A stretch of DNA of 57,867 bases from Pseudomonas citri (GCF_025336485.1 NZ_JAODAB010000032.1:1-57867), one strand, 5' to 3'. Positions 7,195 to 15,943 are shown, counted from the first letter of the stretch. Numbers and translations are program-made. Notes: generated from the letters alone by a model not told the origin.

Positions 7195-9759
7195 ATGCGT
7201 ATTGATCGTTTAACCAGCAAATTGCAGTTAGCTCTGTCCGATGCCCAATCGTTGGCCGTCGGCATGGACCATCCCGGTATCGAGCCGGCGCATTTGATGC
7301 AGGCCATGCTGGAACAGCAGGGTGGCTCCATCAAGCCGCTGCTGATGCAGGTGGGCTTTGACGTCAACAGCCTGCGCAAAGAGCTGGCCAAAGAGCTCGA
7401 CCAGTTGCCCAAGATCCAGAATCCGACCGGTGACGTGAACATGTCCCAGGATCTGGCGCGGCTGCTCAACCAGGCCGATCGCCTGGCCCAGCAGAAGGGT
7501 GACCAGTTCATTTCCAGCGAGCTGGTGCTGCTCGCCGCCATGGACGAGAACAGCAAGCTCGGCAAATTGTTGCTCCGCCAGGGCGTGAGCAAGAAAGCCC
7601 TGGAAAATGCCATCAATAACCTGCGTGGCGGCGAAGCGGTGAACGACGCCAACCACGAGGAATCGCGCCAGGCCCTGGACAAGTACACCGTCGACCTGAC
7701 CAAGCGGGCCGAGGACGGCAAGCTCGATCCGGTGATCGGTCGTGACGACGAAATCCGCCGCACGATCCAGGTGCTGCAACGTCGTACCAAGAACAACCCG
7801 GTGCTGATCGGTGAACCCGGCGTGGGTAAAACCGCCATCGCCGAGGGTCTGGCCCAGCGCATCATCAACGGTGAAGTACCCGATGGCCTCAAGGGCAAGC
7901 GGTTGTTGTCCCTGGACATGGGCGCGCTGATTGCCGGTGCCAAGTACCGGGGCGAATTCGAAGAGCGGCTAAAAGCCTTGCTCAACGAACTGTCGAAGCA
8001 GGAAGGGCAGATCATCCTGTTCATCGACGAACTGCACACCATGGTCGGCGCGGGCAAGGGCGAAGGTTCGATGGACGCCGGCAACATGCTCAAGCCGGCG
8101 CTGGCCCGTGGTGAGTTGCACTGCGTAGGTGCGACCACGCTCAACGAATACCGCCAGTACATCGAGAAAGACGCGGCCCTGGAGCGGCGCTTCCAGAAAG
8201 TCCTGGTGGACGAGCCGAGCGAAGAGGACACCATCGCGATCCTGCGTGGCCTTAAAGAACGCTACGAAGTCCACCACAAGGTGGCGATTACCGATGGCGC
8301 GATCATCGCGGCGGCCAAGCTCAGCCATCGCTACATCACTGACCGGCAGTTGCCGGACAAGGCCATCGACCTGATCGACGAGGCCGCCAGCCGCATTCGC
8401 ATGGAAATCGACTCCAAGCCCGAAGTGCTCGATCGCCTGGAGCGTCGCTTGATTCAGCTCAAGGTCGAATCCCAGGCCCTGAAGAAAGAAAGCGACGACG
8501 CGGCGAAGAAACGCCTGGAGAAGTTGCAGGAGGAGATCACCCGTCACGAGCGCGAATATTCCGATCTTGAAGAGATCTGGAACTCGGAAAAGGCTGAAGT
8601 CCAGGGCTCGGCGCAGATCCAGCAAAAGATCGAGCAGTCCCGCCAGGAACTGGAAGCGGCCCGTCGTAAAGGCGACCTCAACCGCATGGCCGAGCTGCAA
8701 TACGGGGTGATCCCGGACCTGGAGCGCAGCCTGCAAATGGTCGACCAGCACGGCAAGAGCGAAAACCAGTTGTTGCGCAGCAAGGTCACCGAGGAAGAAA
8801 TCGCCGAGGTGGTTTCCAAGTGGACCGGTATTCCGGTGTCGAAAATGCTGGAAGGCGAGCGCGACAAGCTGCTGAAAATGGAAAAACTGCTGCACCAGCG
8901 CGTGATTGGCCAGGAGGAAGCCGTTGTGGCGGTGTCCAACGCCGTGCGCCGCTCCCGCGCCGGGTTGTCGGACCCGAATCGTCCAAGCGGCTCGTTCATG
9001 TTCCTTGGCCCGACCGGTGTGGGCAAGACCGAGTTGTGCAAGGCGCTCGCCGAGTTCCTCTTCGACACCGAAGAGGCGATGGTGCGCATCGACATGTCCG
9101 AGTTCATGGAGAAGCATTCGGTGGCGCGGCTGATTGGCGCCCCTCCGGGTTACGTCGGTTACGAAGAGGGTGGCTACCTGACGGAAGCCGTGCGGCGCAA
9201 ACCGTACTCGGTGATCCTGCTCGATGAGGTCGAGAAGGCCCACCCGGATGTGTTCAACATCCTGCTGCAAGTGCTGGAGGATGGTCGCCTGACTGACAGT
9301 CATGGACGCACGGTGGATTTCCGCAATACGGTGATCGTGATGACCTCCAACCTGGGCTCGGCGCAGATCCAGGAACTGATAGGCGACCGCGAGGCGCAAC
9401 GTGCAGCGGTGATGGACGCGATTTCCACGCATTTCCGGCCGGAGTTCATCAACCGGGTCGACGAAGTGGTGATCTTCGAGCCGTTGGCCCGCGACCAGAT
9501 CGCCGGTATCACCGAGATCCAGCTGGGCCGCCTGCGCAGCCGCCTCACTGAGCGTGAGCTGAAGTTGCAGTTGAGCGACGAGGCCTTGGACAAGCTGATT
9601 GCCGTGGGGTACGACCCGGTCTATGGCGCACGGCCACTCAAGCGTGCGATCCAGCGTTGGATCGAGAACCCATTGGCGCAGTTGATCCTGTCCGGCCGCT
9701 TCATGCCGGGCGAGACTGTGACCGGCACTGTGGAGAACGATGAGATCGTCTTCATCTGA
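7195..9759 (+). CDS. clpB: ATP-dependent disaggregase ClpB
   Basis: Encodes 854 residues, full length. It has the N-terminal Clp repeat domain (1-145), NBD1 with Walker A GEPGVGKT at 206-213, a long coiled-coil M domain (about 400-525, rich in E/K/Q), and NBD2 with Walker A GPTGVGKT and sensor/box motifs (YDPVYGARPLKRAIQ). It resolubilises heat-aggregated proteins together with DnaK-DnaJ-GrpE in the cytoplasm. A sigma-32-type promoter lies upstream and a strong hairpin terminator downstream, so it is probably monocistronic. Confidence 0.98.
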   Translation: MRIDRLTSKLQLALSDAQSLAVGMDHPGIEPAHLMQAMLEQQGGSIKPLLMQVGFDVNSLRKELAKELDQLPKIQNPTGDVNMSQDLARLLNQADRLAQQKGDQFISSELVLLAAMDENSKLGKLLLRQGVSKKALENAINNLRGGEAVNDANHEESRQALDKYTVDLTKRAEDGKLDPVIGRDDEIRRTIQVLQRRTKNNPVLIGEPGVGKTAIAEGLAQRIINGEVPDGLKGKRLLSLDMGALIAGAKYRGEFEERLKALLNELSKQEGQIILFIDELHTMVGAGKGEGSMDAGNMLKPALARGELHCVGATTLNEYRQYIEKDAALERRFQKVLVDEPSEEDTIAILRGLKERYEVHHKVAITDGAIIAAAKLSHRYITDRQLPDKAIDLIDEAASRIRMEIDSKPEVLDRLERRLIQLKVESQALKKESDDAAKKRLEKLQEEITRHEREYSDLEEIWNSEKAEVQGSAQIQQKIEQSRQELEAARRKGDLNRMAELQYGVIPDLERSLQMVDQHGKSENQLLRSKVTEEEIAEVVSKWTGIPVSKMLEGERDKLLKMEKLLHQRVIGQEEAVVAVSNAVRRSRAGLSDPNRPSGSFMFLGPTGVGKTELCKALAEFLFDTEEAMVRIDMSEFMEKHSVARLIGAPPGYVGYEEGGYLTEAVRRKPYSVILLDEVEKAHPDVFNILLQVLEDGRLTDSHGRTVDFRNTVIVMTSNLGSAQIQELIGDREAQRAAVMDAISTHFRPEFINRVDEVVIFEPLARDQIAGITEIQLGRLRSRLTERELKLQLSDEALDKLIAVGYDPVYGARPLKRAIQRWIENPLAQLILSGRFMPGETVTGTVENDEIVFI

Positions 9760-9779
9760 GTCGATTGCGGGGCTGTTGT

Positions 9780-9812
9780 GGCGAGGGAGCTTGTTCCCTC
9801 GCCGCTGTTTTT
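9780..9812 (+). terminator. REP-like Rho-independent terminator of clpB
   Basis: A 9-bp GC-rich stem, GGCGAGGGA (9780-9788) with TCCCTCGCC (9795-9803), has a 6-base loop and is followed by a T-run at about 9807-9812. The stem sequence is the core of the REP elements seen elsewhere in this window, suggesting a REP half serves as terminator. The following 9813-9990 holds no gene. Confidence 0.87.
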
Positions 9813-9990
9813 GATCGTTTCGGATTCATAAGGTATTTGCCGGCGCGATCATTTTTTTCATCAGGCCGTTGAACTCAAAGGAAAAGGCTTGTAAAGTGCG
9901 CCCCGCAGTCAGTCACCCCAAGGGTTACTTCTCACTGGGAAGGAATCCAAAATAAGTTGCAAATCATTGTCTTGAAAGCAATTTAGGGGG

Positions 9991-10018
9991 TTGACAGCGG
10001 TTTTGAAGATTGTAGAAT
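9991..10018 (+). promoter_or_regulatory. Sigma-70 promoter of the tRNA cluster
   Basis: A perfect -35 TTGACA (9991-9996), a 16-base spacer and -10 TAGAAT (10013-10018) precede a GC-rich discriminator (AGCGCGCC), as is typical of stringently controlled stable-RNA promoters. The first tRNA begins about 90 bases downstream. Confidence 0.9.
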
Positions 10019-10115
10019 AGCGCGCCTCAGACACACGAACGCAGCGATGCGAACGAGTCGAAGAGGTTGAAGCGAGATTCGATCAAGCTTCAATGTTGTA
10101 ACTTGAAATATCAGT

Positions 10116-10191
10116 TCCGTGATAGCTCAGTCGGTAGAGCAAATGACTGTTAATCATTGGGTCCCAGGTTCGAGTCCTGGTCACGGAGCCA
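10116..10191 (+). tRNA. tRNA-Asn (anticodon GTT)
   Basis: 76 bases including encoded CCA. Acceptor TCCGTGA pairs with TCACGGA; the anticodon loop reads CTGTTAA and the T-arm GGTTCGAGTCC is intact. It is the first gene of the tRNA transcription unit. Confidence 0.97.
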
Positions 10192-10198
10192 TTTCAAT

Positions 10199-10275
10199 CG
10201 GGGTATAGCGCAGTCCGGTAGCGCGCCTGCTTTGGGAGCAGGATGTCAGGAGTTCGAATCCCCTTACCCCGACCA
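10199..10275 (+). tRNA. tRNA-Pro (anticodon TGG), copy 1
   Basis: 77 bases including encoded CCA. Acceptor CGGGGTA pairs with TACCCCG; the anticodon loop TTTGGGA gives TGG. It is identical over its full length to the copy at 10450-10526. Confidence 0.97.
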
Positions 10276-10280
10276 TTTTT

Positions 10281-10356
10281 GGGTCGTTAGCTCAGTTGGT
10301 AGAGCAGTTGGCTTTTAACCAATTGGTCGTAGGTTCGAGTCCCACACGACCCACCA
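10281..10356 (+). tRNA. tRNA-Lys (anticodon TTT)
   Basis: 76 bases including encoded CCA. Acceptor GGGTCGT pairs with ACGACCC; the anticodon loop is CTTTTAA. In P. aeruginosa the tRNA-Lys next to clpB/pilA is a known chromosomal attachment site for PAPI-1-type islands. Here no integrase and no duplicated tRNA 3' end follow, so the site looks empty. Confidence 0.97.
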
Positions 10357-10417
10357 TTTTTGAAACCAGTTCGCTGGAATCGAATCTTAAGATCAGAGGC
10401 CAAAAGCGCTGATCGAG

Positions 10418-10447
10418 AAGGCGACTTGCGAAGGTCGCCTTTTTTTT
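10418..10447 (+). terminator. Terminator after tRNA-Lys
   Basis: AAGGCGAC (10418-10425) pairs with GTCGCCTT and is followed by a run of eight T. It lies between tRNA-Lys and the second tRNA-Pro, so the last tRNA either depends on read-through or has its own promoter, which I cannot see. Confidence 0.9.
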
Positions 10448-10449
10448 AC

Positions 10450-10526
10450 CGGGGTATAGCGCAGTCCGGTAGCGCGCCTGCTTTGGGAGCAGGATGTCAG
10501 GAGTTCGAATCCCCTTACCCCGACCA
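10450..10526 (+). tRNA. tRNA-Pro (anticodon TGG), copy 2
   Basis: 77 bases with CCA, identical to the copy at 10199-10275. It starts three bases after the T-run of the preceding terminator, suggesting it arose by tandem duplication of the tRNA unit. Confidence 0.97.
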
Positions 10527-10533
10527 TATTGAA

Positions 10534-10567
10534 AATCCCCGTATCGAAAGATACGGGGATTTTTTTT
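10534..10567 (+). terminator. Terminator of the second tRNA-Pro
   Basis: Perfect 12-bp stem AATCCCCGTATC (10534-10545) / GATACGGGGATT with a GAAA tetraloop and a T-run through 10567. A very strong intrinsic terminator. Confidence 0.95.
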
Positions 10568-10682
10568 GCCTGCGAAAAAATCAAATAGTCTTAAGTCATC
10601 GTACAAGTTGCCGATAACCCGCCGACAGGGGCATGGACCGACCACCCCAACTTCAGGCCAAACAATAAAAAAGGCACTCGTT

Positions 10683-12308
10683 ATGTACCTTCGTCAGCTG
10701 AATATAGCCCCCCGTGCCGCGCTGGGCTTTGCCGTGATTGCCTTGCTGGTGGCATTGCTCGGGGTGTTTGCGTTGGGGCAGATGTCGAGCATTCGCGACA
10801 GCGAAGTCGCGGTGGAGTCCCAATGGCTGCCCAGCATTCGCGGCGGTGATGAGATTCGGGAGCTGATGTTGCGCATCCGCACGATTTCCCTGCGCATGGC
10901 CCTGGACCAGGACCCCAAGAACATCCCGGTGTATCGCGGGCAGATGGACACGCGCGATAAAGAGCTGAGCGAAAAAATTTCCAGCTACGACAAGCTGGTC
11001 GTCACGCCTGAAGGCAAGGCCCTTTATGACCAGTTCAAACAGACCTTCGCCGCTTACCGTACAGGTATCGCGCAATCGTTCACCCTGGCGGAGCAGGGGC
11101 GTCGTGACGATCTGATCAAGCTGTTGCTGGTGGACATGAAGACCGTCGTGGATGGTTCCGGCAAGCAGCTCAACGACCTCGCCGAGTTGTTTTCCAAGCA
11201 GGTGTCCCTCGAAAGCCAGAAGTCCCAGGAGCACTACGCCAATTCCAGGATGATCGTCAGCCTGTTCATCGTGCTTGCCGCCCTGGCGACGGTAGCCCTG
11301 GCGATGTTGCTGACCCGCAGTATCGTCAAGCCCCTGGGCGAGGCGTTGAATGCTGCGCAAAACGTTGCCCGTGGTGACTTGACTCGGTCGATCGAGACCC
11401 ATGGCAACGACGAAGTGAGCCGCTTGCTCGAGGCATTGGCGGCGATGCAGCGGAACCTGCGTGAGACCCTGCAGGGCATCAGTGGCTCGGCCACGCGGCT
11501 GGCCACCGCGGCCGATGAGTTGAACGCCGTCACGCTCGACAGCACCCATAGCCTGCAACAGCAGAACAACGAAATTGAACAGGCCGCCACTGCCGTCACT
11601 GAAATGACCACCGCGGTGGAAGAAGTCGCGCGCAATGCCGTGTCCACCTCTGACGCCACGCGTCAGTCCAGCGCCTCGGCGTCGCTGGGGCAGGAACGCG
11701 TCAGCGATACGGTCGACGCCATCGGCGCCCTGGCCAGCGATGTGCAGATAACCGGCGGCCTGGTGCAATCACTGGCCAATCAGTCGCAGGACATCGGCAA
11801 GGTATTGGATGTGATCCGGGCCATCGCCGAGCAGACCAATCTGCTGGCGCTCAATGCCGCCATCGAAGCGGCTCGCGCCGGCGAAAGCGGTCGCGGGTTT
11901 GCGGTGGTGGCGGACGAAGTGCGGGCGCTGGCTTATCGTACCCAGCAATCGACCCAGGAAATCGAGCAAATGGTCCAGGGCATGCGCAGCGGTGCGACCC
12001 AGGCACTGGACTCCATGCAAGCCAGCTCCAGTCGCGCAGTCAGTACCCTGGCATTGGCTGAGCGGGCAGGGGAGGCGCTACAGACCATCACGGCGTCGGT
12101 CAACGAAATCCACGAACGTAACCTGGTGATTGCCAGTGCCGCCGAAGAACAGGCGCAAGTGGCCCGCGAGGTGGATCGCAACCTGGTGAACATCCGTGAT
12201 TTGTCCGTGCGCTCGGCCACCGGCGCGGACCAGACCAGCGCCTCCAGCCATGAGCTGTCGCAACTGGCGAACTCGTTGCGCACGATGGTGCAGCGGTTTC
12301 AGGTTTGA
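10683..12308 (+). CDS. Methyl-accepting chemotaxis protein
   Basis: Encodes 541 residues from ATG 10683; the frame is open upstream through the tRNA terminator, but that part is not coding. A first membrane segment (about 11-33) is followed by a periplasmic four-helix-bundle-type domain, a second membrane segment (about 191-213), a HAMP domain and a long coiled-coil signalling domain. The hairpin tip is highly conserved (IAEQTNLLALNAAIEAARAG), which binds CheA/CheW. No CheR pentapeptide is seen at the C-terminus. The ligand cannot be told from sequence. It is a single gene, convergent with ndh. Confidence 0.93.
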   Translation: MYLRQLNIAPRAALGFAVIALLVALLGVFALGQMSSIRDSEVAVESQWLPSIRGGDEIRELMLRIRTISLRMALDQDPKNIPVYRGQMDTRDKELSEKISSYDKLVVTPEGKALYDQFKQTFAAYRTGIAQSFTLAEQGRRDDLIKLLLVDMKTVVDGSGKQLNDLAELFSKQVSLESQKSQEHYANSRMIVSLFIVLAALATVALAMLLTRSIVKPLGEALNAAQNVARGDLTRSIETHGNDEVSRLLEALAAMQRNLRETLQGISGSATRLATAADELNAVTLDSTHSLQQQNNEIEQAATAVTEMTTAVEEVARNAVSTSDATRQSSASASLGQERVSDTVDAIGALASDVQITGGLVQSLANQSQDIGKVLDVIRAIAEQTNLLALNAAIEAARAGESGRGFAVVADEVRALAYRTQQSTQEIEQMVQGMRSGATQALDSMQASSSRAVSTLALAERAGEALQTITASVNEIHERNLVIASAAEEQAQVAREVDRNLVNIRDLSVRSATGADQTSASSHELSQLANSLRTMVQRFQV

Positions 12309-12353
12309 TTGCGCAGGATCATTCAAGGTCGATATGACTGATCCCGCGCAATC
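12307..12353. terminator. Hairpin between convergent MCP gene and ndh
   Basis: A 15-bp inverted repeat (12307-12321 against 12339-12353) with one non-Watson-Crick position overlaps the chemoreceptor stop codon. The odd pair is A-C on the plus transcript but G-U on the minus transcript, so it is more stable for ndh. No T-run follows, so it may be a 3'-end stabiliser rather than a true terminator. Confidence 0.5.
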
Positions 12354-12367
12354 GTCAGCGGTCACCC

Positions 12368-13666
12368 TTAGTGCAGCTTCAGCCGAGGCTCGGTCCCCCG
12401 ACCGATCTTGCTGCCCAGCATCAGCATCGCCGTGCGGAATACCCCGTACAGCGCCATCTGGTGCATGCGGTACAGCGACACGTAGAACATCCGCGCCAGC
12501 CAGCCTTCAAGCATGACACTGCCAGTCAGGTTGCCCATCAGGTTGCCCACCGCCGAGAAGCGCGACAGCGAGATCAGCGAGCCGTAGTCGGTGTATTTGT
12601 ATGCGGGCAGGGCCTTGCCTTCGATCCGCAGTTTCAAGGATCTGGCTAGCAGCGATGCCTGCTGATGCGCGGCCTGGGCGCGGGGTGGCACGTTGCGTTC
12701 GCTGCCGGGTTGCGGACAGGCGGCGCAGTCGCCAAAGGCGAAGATGTTCTCGTCGCGGGTGGTTTGCAACGTCGGCAGCACGTGCAACTGGTTGATCCGG
12801 TTGGTCTCCAGCCCGTCGATGTCCTTGAGGAAGCCCGGTGCGCGAATCCCGGCAGCCCAGACTTTCAGGCTCGCGTCGATCACCTTGCCCTCGGCGGTGA
12901 TCAGGCTGTCGGCGGTCACCTGGGCGACGGCCGCGTTGGTCATGACATTGACCCCGAGTTTCTCCAAGGTCTTGTGCACGGGCCCGCCGATGCGCTCGGG
13001 CAATGCCGGCAGCACGCGTGGCCCGGCTTCGATCAGGGTGATGTGCATGTTTTCCGGCTTGATCCGGTCCAGGCCGTAGGCCGCCAACTCGTGGGCGGCG
13101 TTATGCAGCTCTGCCGCCAGTTCGACACCGGTCGCACCGGCACCGACGATGGCCACGCTGATGCGCTCCTGGGCGTCGGCTTGGCCGGCGTGGGCCCGCA
13201 GGTAATGGTTGAGCAACTGCTGATGGAAGCGCTCGGCCTGCTTGCGGGTGTCGAGGAACAGGCAATGCTGCGCCGCGCCTTCGGTGCCGAAATCATTGGT
13301 GGTGCTGCCGACGGCAATCACCAGGGTGTCGTAGCCCAGTTCCCGGGCGGGTAACAGCTCGACGCCCGCTTCGTCGTAGGTGGCCGCCAGTTGGATTCTC
13401 TTGCTCTCGCGATCCAGGCCACTCATGCGCCCGAGCTGGAACTCGAAGTGGTTCCATTTCGCTTGGGCGACGTAGTTGAGTTCGTCTTCGGAGGAGTTCA
13501 GGGAACCAGCGGCCACTTCATGCAGCAGGGGTTTCCAGATGTGGGTCAGGTTCGCGTCGACCAGCATTATGCTGGCCGTGCCACGCTTGCCCAGAGTCTT
13601 ACCCAGGCGGGTAGCCAACTCCAGGCCGCCGGCGCCGCCGCCGACGATGACAATACGGTGAGTCAT
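12368..13666 (-). CDS. ndh: Type II NADH dehydrogenase
   Basis: Encodes 432 residues from ATG 13666. The N-terminal FAD site is HRIVIVGGGAGGLELATRLG, the NADH-binding Rossmann motif is VAIVGAGATGVELAAEL, and a C-terminal FAD contact reads NIFAFGDCAA. The C-terminal amphipathic/hydrophobic region (ARMFYVSLYRMHQMALYGVFRTAML) fits peripheral inner-membrane attachment. It oxidises NADH and reduces quinone without pumping protons. It stands alone, convergent with the chemoreceptor gene. Confidence 0.93.
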   Translation of the reverse strand: MTHRIVIVGGGAGGLELATRLGKTLGKRGTASIMLVDANLTHIWKPLLHEVAAGSLNSSEDELNYVAQAKWNHFEFQLGRMSGLDRESKRIQLAATYDEAGVELLPARELGYDTLVIAVGSTTNDFGTEGAAQHCLFLDTRKQAERFHQQLLNHYLRAHAGQADAQERISVAIVGAGATGVELAAELHNAAHELAAYGLDRIKPENMHITLIEAGPRVLPALPERIGGPVHKTLEKLGVNVMTNAAVAQVTADSLITAEGKVIDASLKVWAAGIRAPGFLKDIDGLETNRINQLHVLPTLQTTRDENIFAFGDCAACPQPGSERNVPPRAQAAHQQASLLARSLKLRIEGKALPAYKYTDYGSLISLSRFSAVGNLMGNLTGSVMLEGWLARMFYVSLYRMHQMALYGVFRTAMLMLGSKIGRGTEPRLKLH

Positions 13667-13744
13667 GGGGATATCTCGCAAGGCTAAAGGAAATCGGTGC
13701 CGTTACCCGCGCGAGCTTCATTGTGGTGTCTCGCAAACACTGGC

Positions 13745-13918
13745 TCATAGCGTCAGGTAACTGATCAGTCGGCTCAACAGGCCCAGGCCGATGGTCACGG
13801 CCAGTACCACCACCAGGAGCATCCACGGCCGGAAAGGCCGGCGCTCGACTCGGTGCTGGGACAGTTGCAGGTACTCTTCGACATGCTTCTGGTCTTCTGG
13901 GTTCAGGCGGCTGGTCAT
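13745..13918 (-). CDS. DUF3094 family small membrane protein
   Basis: Encodes 57 residues. A charged N-terminal half (MTSRLNPEDQKHVEEYLQL, then a basic RVERRPFRP) is followed by one transmembrane helix (WMLLVVVLAVTIGLGLLSRLI). It matches the small DUF3094 family, which has a conserved Asn-Pro-Glu-Asp start and is found next to the DUF1780 gene in Pseudomonas. Function unknown. It lies 76 bases downstream of the DUF1780 gene on the same strand and may be co-transcribed. Confidence 0.82.
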   Translation of the reverse strand: MTSRLNPEDQKHVEEYLQLSQHRVERRPFRPWMLLVVVLAVTIGLGLLSRLISYLTL

Positions 13919-13994
13919 AAAGGCCTCGTCAGGTAGACGTTGCGAAATGTGTAGACGTTACAGTGTCCACGGTCTGGCATCGCGAGCTGCGCTA

Positions 13995-14621
13995 TCACAG
14001 GCTGATTCCGACATCGAAGACAATGCTGCGTCCCAGGTTGCTGCGCAAAAAGTCCGGCGCATCGGGGTGGGCGAACAGCACCCGGGCGAAGGTCGGGCCC
14101 ACCAGAGACAGCGAGCGCCAACCCTGGCGCAAATATTCGGTGGGCGGTGGAAAGTGGCTGTTGAGGTCCAGCACTTCACGCTTGAGGCTGGCGAAGGCGA
14201 TGATATCCAGGTCTCCCAGGTCCATGCCGCGCTCGGTGTAGTTATGGGCTTTCTTGCGCAGGGTAGGGGCCAGGCGGAGCAGGAACTCATTGGCCGGGAT
14301 CCGCCGGGGCTTGGCTTCGCGGCGCACCAGTTGGCTCAAGGAGAACGCGCTGCGACGGCGTTGCAGTTCGTCGCGCCATTCGTCGTTGAGCCGACGCCCT
14401 TCGTCGAGGACAAAAAACACTTCGAAATTGGCATCGCGAAACAGCACGTCCGGCGGTTCTCCCGCCGGGGTGAACTCGTCGGCGCGATAGGGTACGTTCA
14501 ATCCTTGCAGCAGCCGCTGGCAGACCCAACGCTCACGCTCCCATTTGCGGGCATTGGAGAGGAAGGCGTTGGCTTGCTCGGCCGCGATGGTCAGCAGGCG
14601 TAAATAATCGGAATCATCCAT
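13995..14621 (-). CDS. DUF1780 domain-containing protein
   Basis: Encodes 208 residues from ATG 14621. The family has a restriction-endonuclease-like fold by published structural assignment, but no activity is established to my knowledge. Visible traits are the conserved EFTPAGEPPDVLFRDANFEVFFVLDEGRR segment, where E...D...E is reminiscent of a PD-(D/E)xK core, and a basic middle part. No signal peptide or membrane segment. Divergent from the permease gene at 14747. Confidence 0.82.
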   Translation of the reverse strand: MDDSDYLRLLTIAAEQANAFLSNARKWERERWVCQRLLQGLNVPYRADEFTPAGEPPDVLFRDANFEVFFVLDEGRRLNDEWRDELQRRRSAFSLSQLVRREAKPRRIPANEFLLRLAPTLRKKAHNYTERGMDLGDLDIIAFASLKREVLDLNSHFPPPTEYLRQGWRSLSLVGPTFARVLFAHPDAPDFLRSNLGRSIVFDVGISL

Positions 14622-14746
14622 GCACCCAAGCTTAGCGTTCAATTGCGACAAGCTGGAAGCGTTGCGTTGATTAATGGATTTTTATAGTGGGATGTAGACT
14701 CTTGGCTTGAATTGACTGTGGCAACGGCCGCGAAAGGAGTAGCCCC

Positions 14747-15433
14747 ATGATCGGTGCAGAACTGCTCTCACCGCAGACCCTGGCGGCCGGCTGGCTGATT
14801 TACGTGCCGGTGTCGGTCTGGGCCGTGTCGCGGGCGCCGTGGGTCGAATTGTTCACCGACAGCCGTCGCCAGCACCTGCTGTTCGGTACGGTGCTGGCAT
14901 TGTTCCTACTGTGGTTGGTGCGACGGGACTTCGATACCGGTGTTTCGTATCACTTCATCGGCATGACCGCCGTGACGCTGCTGCTGGACTGGCCGCTGGC
15001 GATCCTCGGCGGGCTTTTCGCCCAGCTTGCCCTGGTGTTGCTGGGGCGTCAGGACCTGACGGCGGTGGGCGTCAACGGCGTGTTGTTGATTGTGTTGCCA
15101 GTGCTGGTCACCGAATGCTGCGCGATCCTGGTCGAGCGTGCCCAACCGCGCAATCTGTTTGTGTATATCTTCTGTTCCGGGTTTCTCGCCGCCGCGTTGT
15201 CGGCGCTGGCGTGCCTGCTGCTGGGGCTCGGGCTGCTGTGGTACGACGGGCTGTTCGCCATGCCGTTCTGGCTCGAGGACTTCATCGGTTACCTCTGGCT
15301 GATCATATTTCCCGAAGCTTTCATCAACGGCATGATAGTCAGTGCATTGGTGGTGTTCAGTCCGGAATGGCTGGAAACTTTCAACCGCACGCGCTATCTG
15401 TCGGCGCCCTGGAACGATGACGACGAGCCTTGA
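14747..15433 (+). CDS. CbiM-like energy-coupling factor permease protein
   Basis: Encodes 228 residues with about six hydrophobic segments and a charged C-terminus. The layout and sequence (LLDWPLAILGGLFAQLALVLLG; FPEAFINGMIVSALVVF) fit the CbiM/PF01891 family of ECF-type metal transporter substrate components. The partner ATPase and T component are not adjacent. The usual N-terminal metal-binding Met-His of CbiM/NikM is replaced by MIGAELLS, so cobalt or nickel transport is doubtful. Confidence 0.7.
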   Translation: MIGAELLSPQTLAAGWLIYVPVSVWAVSRAPWVELFTDSRRQHLLFGTVLALFLLWLVRRDFDTGVSYHFIGMTAVTLLLDWPLAILGGLFAQLALVLLGRQDLTAVGVNGVLLIVLPVLVTECCAILVERAQPRNLFVYIFCSGFLAAALSALACLLLGLGLLWYDGLFAMPFWLEDFIGYLWLIIFPEAFINGMIVSALVVFSPEWLETFNRTRYLSAPWNDDDEP

Positions 15434-15496
15434 TTCACGTCAAGGCTGCGCTAGCACGTGCCCTGCATGCTTTGGAAAATTTCCAGGAGCACGACC

Positions 15497-15712
15497 ATGA
15501 GTGTTTATGAGTGGGCAAGACAAGAGATCAGGCGCAGCCAGGACCTGGCCATGGAAATCGGCTTCGACCCGGGCCTGAGCCTACGGGCCTTGCTCAGTGC
15601 CATCGTGCAGCAGAGCAAGGATGTGCGCAGTGCTGAAGACCTGGCCGACGAGTTGAGTTTCCTGGCGGAGAACCTCGACGATCGACAAGATTACGGTTTC
15701 ATGCGGCCTTAG
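15497..15712 (+). CDS. Small conserved protein of unknown function
   Basis: Encodes 71 residues from ATG 15497, with CAGGAGC a few bases upstream as ribosome binding site. It is acidic and helical (MSVYEWARQEIRRSQDLAMEI; AEDLADELSFLAENLDDR), with no signal peptide or membrane segment. A gene of this kind occurs at this position in other pseudomonads. I cannot assign a function. It is convergent with yacG; the two stop codons are separated only by a perfect hairpin. Confidence 0.7.
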   Translation: MSVYEWARQEIRRSQDLAMEIGFDPGLSLRALLSAIVQQSKDVRSAEDLADELSFLAENLDDRQDYGFMRP

Positions 15713-15736
15713 GTTTGTACGATTTTCGTACAAACC
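15712..15736. terminator. Bidirectional hairpin between convergent genes
   Basis: A perfect 11-bp stem GGTTTGTACGA (15712-15722) / TCGTACAAACC (15726-15736) has a TTT loop. It fills the whole space between the stop at 15712 and the yacG stop at 15737. There is no long T-run, so it may act as a weak terminator or a 3'-end protector for both transcripts. Confidence 0.6.
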
Positions 15737-15943
15737 CTAGTGATGCGAGCGAGGGTTGAAGTCCTCGCTGAACAACTCGTCCTCGGCCTCGGGGGCGACC
15801 GGGATCTTGTGTTCTTCCGAAGCCCAGGCGCCCAGGTCGATCAGTTTGCAGCGATCGGAACAGAACGGCCGGAATTTGCTCTGCGGGCCCCATTCGACGG
15901 GGGCGCCACAGGTCGGGCAATCAACGGTTGGGGTTTGGCTCAT
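15737..15943 (-). CDS. yacG: DNA gyrase inhibitor YacG
   Basis: Encodes 68 residues. The Cys4 zinc finger is complete: C9, C12 (DCPTCG), C28 and C32 (FCSDRC), followed by the conserved LIDLGAWASEEHKIP. The E. coli protein binds GyrB and blocks gyrase from binding DNA. The start overlaps the coaE stop by four bases, so it is translationally coupled as last gene of the pilB-pilC-pilD-coaE-yacG run. Confidence 0.93.
   Translation of the reverse strand: MSQTPTVDCPTCGAPVEWGPQSKFRPFCSDRCKLIDLGAWASEEHKIPVAPEAEDELFSEDFNPRSHH

Noticed and set aside
10292..10645. Minus-strand and plus-strand frames across the tRNA genes
   Set aside because: They are products of the tRNA and terminator sequences and resemble no protein.
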